The notes under the pieces are model-generated. The model was not told the origin of the DNA. It was given only the letters and a program-made list of their open reading frames with translations, and did no database searches. A program made the position numbers and the translations under genes. 64,000 nucleotides of DNA from Fulvimonas soli. Lineage in GTDB: Bacteria > Pseudomonadota > Gammaproteobacteria > Xanthomonadales > Rhodanobacteraceae. Shown here piece by piece: positions 56,889-64,000 of this stretch; the stretch's first letter is position 1, and each line of letters begins with the position of its first letter. The DNA lies in contig NZ_QGHC01000003.1 of assembly GCF_003148905.1 (NCBI RefSeq), positions 1 through 64,000 of the forward strand, given 5' to 3'.

Positions 56889-57599
56889 ATGCCCAACAAG
56901 CTCTATCCCAACCCTGCCGCCGCGCTCGATGGCCTGCTGTTCGACGGCATGACGATCATGTCGGGCGGCTTCGGCCTCGCCGGCAACCCCGAAAGCCTGA
57001 TTCTGGCGATCCGCGACGCCGGCACGAGGAATCTCACGATCATCTCCAACAACTGCGGCGCCGACGGCTTCGGATTGTGGATGCTTCTGGCCAACCGCCA
57101 GATCAGGAAGATGATCTCCTCCTACGTGGGCGAGAACAGGCTGTTCGAGCAGCTCTACCTGAGCGGTGAGCTGGAACTGGAATTGAACCCGCAGGGCACG
57201 CTGGCCGAACGCATCCGGGCCGGTGGCGCCGGCATCGCCGCGTTCTACACGCGCACCGGCGTCGGCACCGTGGTCGCCCAGGGCAAGCGGACCGAGGTGT
57301 TCGAGGGCCATACCTACCTGCGCGAGACCTGGCTGCGCGCCGACGTGGCCATCGTCAAGGCCTGGCGCGGCGACGCGGCCGGCAACCTCGTCTATCGCAA
57401 GACCGCGCGCAACTTCAACCAGGACATGGCCACCGCCGGCAAGGTGACCGTGGCCGAGGTCGAGGAGATCGTGCCGGTCGGCTCGCTCGACCCGGACCAG
57501 GTACACACGCCCGGCATCTACGTGGACCGCATCGTGAAAAGCACCGTGAACGAGAAACGCATAGAGAAGCTGTCCGTGCGACCCCGGGAGAACGCGTGA
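56889..57599 (+). CDS. 3-oxoacid CoA-transferase subunit A
   Basis: 236 residues. Family I CoA transferase alpha subunit: [15 protein letters not shown] near 24-38, [14 protein letters not shown] near 50-63, and the long [17 protein letters not shown] segment near 115-135. It works with subunit B to activate a 3-keto acid (3-oxoadipate or acetoacetate class) with succinyl-CoA. The stop overlaps the next start (TGATG). The preceding 140 bases are non-coding and hold no operator box. Confidence 0.92.
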   Translation: MPNKLYPNPAAALDGLLFDGMTIMSGGFGLAGNPESLILAIRDAGTRNLTIISNNCGADGFGLWMLLANRQIRKMISSYVGENRLFEQLYLSGELELELNPQGTLAERIRAGGAGIAAFYTRTGVGTVVAQGKRTEVFEGHTYLRETWLRADVAIVKAWRGDAAGNLVYRKTARNFNQDMATAGKVTVAEVEEIVPVGSLDPDQVHTPGIYVDRIVKSTVNEKRIEKLSVRPRENA

Positions 57600-58249
57600 T
57601 GGCCTGGGACCGCGACGGCATGGCCGCGCGCGCCGCGCGCGAATTGCGGGACGGCTTCTACGTGAACCTCGGCATCGGCATTCCGACGCTGGTGGCGAAC
57701 CACATCCCGCCCGGCATCGAGGTGATCCTGCAAAGCGAGAACGGGCTGCTCGGCATGGGCCCCTTTCCCTATGCGGACGAGGCCGATCCGGATCTCATCA
57801 ACGCCGGCAAGCAGACGGTCACCGCGCTGCCGGGGGCGAGCTTCTTCTCCTCCTCGGCAAGCTTCGCAATGATCCGCGGCGGCCACGTCGACCTGACCGT
57901 GCTCGGCGCAATGGAGGTGGCCGCGAACGGCGACATCGCAAACTGGACGATTCCGGGCAAGATGCTCAAGGGCATGGGTGGCGCGATGGACCTGGTCGCG
58001 GGCGTCCGGCGCGTGGTGGTAGTGATGGAGCACACCAACAAGGCCGGTGAGTCGAAGATCCTCGAACGATGCACTCTGCCGCTGACCGGCGCGGGCGTGG
58101 TCGATCTGCTCATCACCGACCTGGCCGTATTCGCCTGCGACAAGGCGAACGGCGGCGGTCTCACGCTGGTCGAGCTGGCGCCCGGCGTGACCGTGGAGCA
58201 GGTGGCGGCCAGGACCGCGGCCCCGTTCAAGAACGGATTGCCGGCATGA
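57599..58249 (+). CDS. 3-oxoacid CoA-transferase subunit B
   Basis: 216 residues. Catalytic glutamate Glu47 in SENGLLGMG, preceded by [10 protein letters not shown] near 23-32; the [14 protein letters not shown] and [24 protein letters not shown] blocks are typical. The ATG at 57599 overlaps the subunit A stop and follows a GGGAG site. Its own stop overlaps the thiolase start as ATGA, so A, B and thiolase form one translational unit, as in pcaIJF-type operons. Confidence 0.93.
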   Translation: MAWDRDGMAARAARELRDGFYVNLGIGIPTLVANHIPPGIEVILQSENGLLGMGPFPYADEADPDLINAGKQTVTALPGASFFSSSASFAMIRGGHVDLTVLGAMEVAANGDIANWTIPGKMLKGMGGAMDLVAGVRRVVVVMEHTNKAGESKILERCTLPLTGAGVVDLLITDLAVFACDKANGGGLTLVELAPGVTVEQVAARTAAPFKNGLPA

Positions 58250-59451
58250 GCGCCGCCTTTCTCTGCGATGCGGTGCGCACGCCCATCGGCCGTTATGGCG
58301 GCGCATTGAGCACGGTACGCGCGGACGACCTTGCCGCGCACGCCATCCGCTCGCTGCTCGCGCGCCATCCGGAGCTGGATCCGGCCTGCATCGACGACGT
58401 GATTCTCGGCTGCGCCAACCAGGCTGGCGAGGACAACCGCAACGTGGCGCGCATGGCCGCGCTGCTGGCCGGCCTGCCCGCGTCGGTGCCGGGCGTCACG
58501 ATAAATCGCCTCTGCGCCAGCGGAGCGGACGCCGTGGGCACCGCCGCGCGCGCGGTGATGTCCGGCGAAATCGGGCTGGCCATCGCCGGCGGCGTGGAAA
58601 GCATGAGCCGCGCCCCGTACGTGATGGGCAAGGCGGGCAGCGCGTTCGCGCGCAACCAGGCCATCGAGGACACCACCATCGGCTGGCGCTTCGTCAATCC
58701 GCTAATGAAATCCCGGTACGGCGTGGACGCCATGCCGGAAACCGCCGAGAACGTGGCCGGGCTGTACCGGATCACCCGCGAGGCGCAGGACCGCTTCGCG
58801 CTGCAAAGCCAGCAGCGCGCCGCCCGAGCGCAGGCCAGCGGCTTCCTCGCCGAGGAGATCGTGCCGGTGACGGTCCCCGGCAGGAAGGGCGACACGGTGG
58901 TGAGCCTCGACGAACATCCGCGCGCCGATACGACGCTGGAGGCATTGTCCACGTTGCGCGGCGTGGTGAAGGAGGGCGGCACGGTCACCGCCGGCAATGC
59001 CTCGGGCGTGAACGATGGCGCTGCCGCGATGTTCATCGCCTCCGAGGCCACCGCGCGTAGCCATGGCCTGGTGCCGCGCGCCCGCGTGCTGGGCATGGCC
59101 ACCGCCGGCGTGGAACCGCGCGTGATGGGCATCGGGCCGGCGCCGGCCAGCCGCAGGCTGATGGCGCGCCTGGGCCTGTCCGTCGCCGATTTCGACCTGA
59201 TCGAAATCAATGAGGCATTCGCCTCGCAGGTGATCGCCTCGCTGCGCGAACTGGGCGTGGATGCACTGGACGATCCGCGCGTGAATCCGCATGGCGGGGC
59301 GATCGCGCTGGGGCATCCGCTTGGCATGTCGGGGGCGCGCCTGGCGATGACCGCGGCGCACGCGCTGCACGCGAGCGGCGGCAGGCGTGCGCTGGTCACC
59401 ATGTGCATTGGTGTGGGCCAAGGGCTTTCGCTCGCGCTGGAACGCGTGTGA
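58246..59451 (+). CDS. Acetyl-CoA acyltransferase (3-oxoadipyl-CoA thiolase-like)
   Basis: 401 residues, the exact size of PcaF-type thiolases. Nucleophile Cys90 ([11 protein letters not shown]), His357 (GHPLG) and the second cysteine Cys387 (CIGVGQG) are all present, as are the [18 protein letters not shown] block and the [15 protein letters not shown] segment of the 3-oxoadipyl-CoA clade. It splits a 3-ketoacyl-CoA into succinyl- or acetyl-CoA and a shorter CoA ester. Last gene of the ring-cleavage operon and right end of the catabolic region. Confidence 0.93.
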   Translation: MSAAFLCDAVRTPIGRYGGALSTVRADDLAAHAIRSLLARHPELDPACIDDVILGCANQAGEDNRNVARMAALLAGLPASVPGVTINRLCASGADAVGTAARAVMSGEIGLAIAGGVESMSRAPYVMGKAGSAFARNQAIEDTTIGWRFVNPLMKSRYGVDAMPETAENVAGLYRITREAQDRFALQSQQRAARAQASGFLAEEIVPVTVPGRKGDTVVSLDEHPRADTTLEALSTLRGVVKEGGTVTAGNASGVNDGAAAMFIASEATARSHGLVPRARVLGMATAGVEPRVMGIGPAPASRRLMARLGLSVADFDLIEINEAFASQVIASLRELGVDALDDPRVNPHGGAIALGHPLGMSGARLAMTAAHALHASGGRRALVTMCIGVGQGLSLALERV

Positions 59452-59665
59452 CCGGGCTCGACGTGCCGGCTGTCCGGCAACGCCAGGCAGGTCGCCGCCG
59501 GCCACGCCTCCCGGGCTGGCGGCCTCCCCGCTTGCGATGCTCCCGCGGCAGCCGCGGGCAGAACCTGCGGAGGCCGGCGCAACGCGAACTTCCGGGCGGA
59601 CGACGACCGGCCTGCGCAGCTGCGGCGATACCCACGGCCGCCGGCGGGTGCGCCGCCGCCGCGGT

Positions 59666-61672
<2,007 letters not shown>

Positions 61673-61874
61673 GGTCCGTACTCGCGCGAATGGAGAGGCG
61701 GACAGGCTAACCGAGACGCGCCGCACGCACAAAAGCGCCGCGCGCGGCCGCAGCTCCGGGGAAGCGGAGCCGCCACCGGCGACCACGGCCCGAAGCGGGC
61801 GCCACCGCGGGCGGAATCCCCACCGCACCACGGCGGCAGAGGCGTCGGCCGCGGCCCGGACTTTCCCTTCGCCC

Positions 61875-62163
61875 TCAAGCTGCCGTTCGCGAAAGATTGG
61901 CCTTCAGATACTCGATGAAGTGCTGCGTGTCGGCCGGTAGCAGGCGAGTCTCGTTGAGCGCACGCACCGCGATGGGCGAGGCCTGCCAGTCGGCCGCTGC
62001 ACCGCGGGACCCGCCTGCATGCCTTCGCGGCCGAGCATGGCGATGCCCGGGCCTTCGGCGGCGAGGCGCTGCATCATGCCGACGTTGTTGACGCGGAACC
62101 GGCCGGTCAGGTGCACCTCGCGCCGCTCGCCGCCGCGCGCCAGCACCCACGCGGACCCCGGCG
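61875..62163 (-). pseudogene. LysR-family regulator C-terminal remnant
   Basis: Two frames on the minus strand together give the effector-domain end of a LysR regulator: an upstream frame reads VHLTGRFRVNNVGMMQRLAAEGPGIAMLGREG, and a second one continues WQASPIAVRALNETRLLPADTQHFIEYLK to the stop. The break lies near 62000. The DNA-binding domain is missing altogether. It abuts a glutathione-transferase remnant on the other strand at about 62170, so a deletion probably fused two formerly divergent genes. Confidence 0.6.
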
Positions 62164-62173
62164 GGAGGAGGAC

Positions 62174-62531
62174 GTGCAGAACCGTTTCGAATGGGCCGAC
62201 ACCATGGCGTTCCTCACCGGCGATTGCCATCCGGCGCTGTTCTCGCCGCAGCGCTTCCGGCGGACCATTCGCCCCGGGCGCTCGAACACATCCGTGCCCG
62301 ATCGCACCTGTGCATCGACCGCGTGATGCGGCAACTGGCCCGCCTGGTCGGCCCGGGCGCCATGTCTGCCGCGACCGCCGCAGCGCCGCGGATGCCCATG
62401 CCTTCGTCACAGTGCGCTGGACGGCCAGGCTGCCGAAAACCCGGCAGGACTATCCGAACGTGGCCCGCTTCCAGGCCCGCACGGAAGAAGATCCGACGGT
62501 ACGGGACGTGCTGCGGCGTTCCGCCGCGTGA
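62174..62531 (+). pseudogene. Glutathione S-transferase C-terminal remnant
   Basis: The C-terminal helical domain of a GST is recognisable in pieces: RFEWADTMAFLTGDCHPALFSPQRF in one frame, and ADAHAFVTVRWTARLPKTRQDYPNVARFQ near the end in another, finishing at the stop 62529-62531. The thioredoxin-like N-terminal domain with the glutathione site is absent. At least one frameshift and a missing start make it non-functional. Confidence 0.6.
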
Positions 62532-62576
62532 TCGGCGCCCTCTCTCCCGATGCGCGCCGGGCTGGCCCCCGCGCAG

Positions 62577-62604
62577 AAAAAAGGCCGGCTCGCGCCGGCC
62601 TTTT
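62577..62604 (-). terminator. Intrinsic terminator of the first cold-shock gene
   Basis: Stem GGCCGGC (62583-62589) and GCCGGCC (62594-62600) around a TCGC loop, flanked by an A-run on the left that reads as the U-tail for the leftward gene, and by T's on the right. Confidence 0.88.
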
Positions 62605-62628
62605 CCGGAAAAAGGGGAGGGTCGCCGC

Positions 62629-62838
62629 CTAGGCCGGCGTGACCTCATCGGCCTGCAGGCCCTTCTGGCCCTGCACCACCTTGAAGCTCACCTTCTGGCC
62701 TTCCTTCAGGCTGCGGAAACCCGTGCCGGCGATGGCGCGGAAATGCACGAAGACGTCGGGGCCGTTCTCCCGGCTGATGAAACCGAAGCCCTTGGCGTCG
62801 TTGAACCATTTGACGGTGCCAACCTCACGATCCGACAT
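62629..62838 (-). CDS. Cold-shock protein (CspA family) 1
   Basis: 69 residues, a single cold-shock OB fold. RNP1 KGFGFIS (residues 16-22) and RNP2 VFVHF (29-33) are perfect. It binds single-stranded RNA/DNA and melts mRNA structure at low temperature. GGAGTGAG ribosome site. It differs from the second copy only at a few positions. A long leader lies upstream, and an intrinsic terminator directly downstream. Confidence 0.95.
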   Translation of the reverse strand: MSDREVGTVKWFNDAKGFGFISRENGPDVFVHFRAIAGTGFRSLKEGQKVSFKVVQGQKGLQADEVTPA

Positions 62839-62987
62839 GACTCACTCCGATCTGCTCGTTTGAGACAAGTCGACCTCCCCTATGGCCGACGACTTACTGG
62901 GCATGCAGGGGGCGGCAGCAACCAGACCTCGTCAGCCGACAGGAGCGGACGTGTCTCGGGCACGCACGTGGACCGAGCAGACACAGT
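62839..62987 (-). promoter_or_regulatory. Long 5' leader of cold-shock gene 1 with conserved block
   Basis: A -10 element TATGCT (complement of 62994-62999) sets a probable start near 62987, giving a leader of about 149 bases. Inside it, the block CCAGTAAGTCG (complement of 62890-62900) also occurs at the same distance in the leader of the second copy. Long structured leaders are typical of cold-induced csp mRNAs. Confidence 0.55.
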
Positions 62988-63060
62988 GGCCCAAGCATAG
63001 CCGATTTTTCGGCATGCAAATGCCTACCTAATTAGCTATGCAAAAAGCCCGGCGCCCATG

Positions 63061-63091
63061 AAAAAAGCCGGGCATCGCTGCCCGGCTTTTT
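63061..63091 (-). terminator. Intrinsic terminator of the second cold-shock gene
   Basis: Stem GCCGGGCA (63067-63074) with TGCCCGGC (63079-63086), TCGC loop, flanked by six A's and a T-run. Works in both directions. Confidence 0.9.
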
Positions 63092-63115
63092 CGTTCCGCC
63101 CGGGGACCGGGCGAA

Positions 63116-63325
63116 TCAGGCCGCGGCCACTTCGTCGGCCTGCAGGCCCTTCTGGCCCTGCACCACCTTGAAGCTGACCTTCTGGCCTTCCTGCAGGCTC
63201 TTGAAGCCGGTGCCGGTGATCGCGCGGAAATGCACGAACACGTCGGGGCCGTTGTCGCGGCTGATGAAGCCGAAGCCCTTGGCATCGTTGAACCACTTGA
63301 CGGTACCGATCTGACGATCAGACAT
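63116..63325 (-). CDS. Cold-shock protein (CspA family) 2
   Basis: 69 residues with RNP1 KGFGFIS and RNP2 VFVHF. Nearly identical to copy 1 (main differences R-D-N for R-E-N, Q-E-G-Q for K-E-G-Q and the last three residues), so this is a recent tandem duplication of gene, leader and terminator. RNA chaperone role as above. GGAG ribosome site. Confidence 0.95.
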   Translation of the reverse strand: MSDRQIGTVKWFNDAKGFGFISRDNGPDVFVHFRAITGTGFKSLQEGQKVSFKVVQGQKGLQADEVAAA

Positions 63326-63481
63326 GAAACACTCCTGGATTTACTTGAGGAAAGACTCGACTGCCGCGACGCGCGGAGCCGACTTACTGGTGTGCAAGGA
63401 AACCCAAGGGGTGAGGCGATGAGGCGGATCGAGATCAGCTGCATCGGGTCACAAAACTCTGGTGACCCCGGCAAACACAGT
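63326..63481 (-). promoter_or_regulatory. Long 5' leader of cold-shock gene 2 with conserved block
   Basis: -10 TATGAT (complement of 63488-63493) puts the start near 63481 and the leader at about 155 bases. The CCAGTAAGTCG block (complement of 63380-63390) is 55-65 bases before the start codon, as in copy 1. Outside that block and the -10/+1 zone (ACTGTGT) the two leaders have diverged. The remaining 63482-63646 up to the lipoprotein gene holds no gene. Confidence 0.55.
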
Positions 63482-63646
63482 GCGCGCATCATAGCGGTAT
63501 CCGGCCGCGGATGCGAACGCGCCGCGCCCCGGGGCTGAACGGCCGTTCGGCGAACGGCGCCCTCGCGGCGCTTTTTCAGGTTTTCTTTACTTCCGCGATT
63601 GTCTAGTGTCCGCCATCCAACCGCCCCGAAATCGGAGGAGCCGACC

Positions 63647-64000
63647 ATGACGTCCCCGTTTGCGCGTCTGTTCATCGTCACGGCGCTTGGCGGCCTCGCG
63701 CTGGCCGGCTGCGCCAGCAAGCCCGCCCAGCGCAGTACCGGCCACGCCGCCGGCACCACCACCGGCGCCCCCGCGCACGCCACGGCGCCGGCCGCCTCCC
63801 CGCACAGGACGAGCCCGGTCCACCGCGAGGCGGCCGCCGAGCAGCCGCTGCCCGAGCGCACCGGCATCCCGGTCTGCGACGACTACCTGGCCAGCTACCG
63901 GGGCTGCCACCGCGCCGCGGGCATCTACGCGCCCGACCAGATCGAGGGCCGCTACCAGGCGATGCGCACCAGCCTGCTGCGCGACTCGCTGGACCCGGAC
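63647..64000 (+). CDS. Small secreted lipoprotein (partial, cut by window end)
   Basis: 118 residues visible, no stop before the window edge. Lipoprotein signal peptide with lipobox LAGC (cysteine at residue 21), then a Ala/Thr/Pro-rich linker to about residue 70 and a conserved-looking C-terminal segment with two cysteines (VCDDYLASYRGCHRAAG) and an amphipathic helix. Strong GGAGGAG ribosome site. Similar small lipoproteins occur in Xanthomonadales without known function. Confidence 0.8.
   Translation, partial: MTSPFARLFIVTALGGLALAGCASKPAQRSTGHAAGTTTGAPAHATAPAASPHRTSPVHREAAAEQPLPERTGIPVCDDYLASYRGCHRAAGIYAPDQIEGRYQAMRTSLLRDSLDPD

Noticed and set aside
17223-59451. Canonical steroid (kst/hsa) pathway
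   Set aside because: KshAB, HsaAB, HsaD/E/F/G sets and Mce-type uptake are missing; only single KstD-like and HsaC-like proteins are present.
17223-59451. Integrative element or genomic island with att sites
   Set aside because: No integrase, tRNA end or flanking direct repeat was recognised at either border, so island status rests on content only.

Overview
The window is a stretch of high-GC proteobacterial chromosome. The gene set and sequence style (mutS, a long-loop katG, hslR, htpG, htpX, gluQ, tcdA, cold-shock pairs, GC-rich intergenic repeats) suggest a Xanthomonadales (Rhodanobacteraceae/Lysobacteraceae-type) gammaproteobacterium. That placement is inference from gene content. No rRNA, tRNA, integrase or CRISPR array was seen.

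Layout. 1-800: right end of an IS66-family insertion sequence and a remnant of an aldose 1-epimerase gene. 0.8-17 kb: housekeeping and stress genes (mutS, katG, a stand-alone response regulator, hslR, an AEC-type transporter, a phosphodiesterase, a secreted protein, htpG, htpX, gluQ, an acetoacetyl-CoA reductase, tcdA, a small c-type cytochrome, an Mpo1-like membrane protein). 17.1-59.5 kb: one continuous catabolic region of about 33 genes. 59.6-64 kb: a frameshifted old-yellow-enzyme gene, an alpha/beta hydrolase, wreckage of a lysR and a glutathione transferase gene, two cold-shock genes with long leaders, and a lipoprotein cut by the window edge.

The 42-kb catabolic region is the notable part. 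It encodes outer-membrane and inner-membrane uptake (OprB-like porin, MFS carrier), CoA activation (acyl-CoA synthetase), four acyl-CoA dehydrogenases that look like two heteromeric pairs fed by a dedicated etfBA, two MaoC-type proteins (one with its active site lost), an atypical crotonase, six SDR dehydrogenases, an SCPx-type thiolase, a thiolase-like protein without the nucleophilic cysteine plus a DUF35 protein (an aldolase-like combination), a KstD-like flavoprotein, a TMADH/2,4-dienoyl-CoA-reductase-type flavoenzyme, two ACMSD-like amidohydrolases, a FAD hydroxylase, a type I extradiol dioxygenase, a fumarylacetoacetase-like hydrolase, a TesB thioesterase, two alpha/beta hydrolases, and a terminal CoA transferase plus thiolase. 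Together this reads as side-chain or ring beta-oxidation of a CoA-activated alicyclic, terpenoid, steroid-like or alkyl-phenolic compound, then hydroxylation, meta-cleavage and conversion to central acyl-CoAs. The substrate cannot be named from sequence. There is no Rieske oxygenase, P450 or KshAB, so it is not the canonical steroid pathway.

Ten copies of a 17-bp imperfect palindrome (best form ACTGA-N7-TCAGT) lie in the intergenic regions in front of nearly every transcription unit of this region, several in divergent promoters and overlapping -10 elements. A TetR-family regulator gene sits inside the region at the end of one of these operons. I read this as a single TetR-controlled regulon, which appears to be the organising principle of the island.
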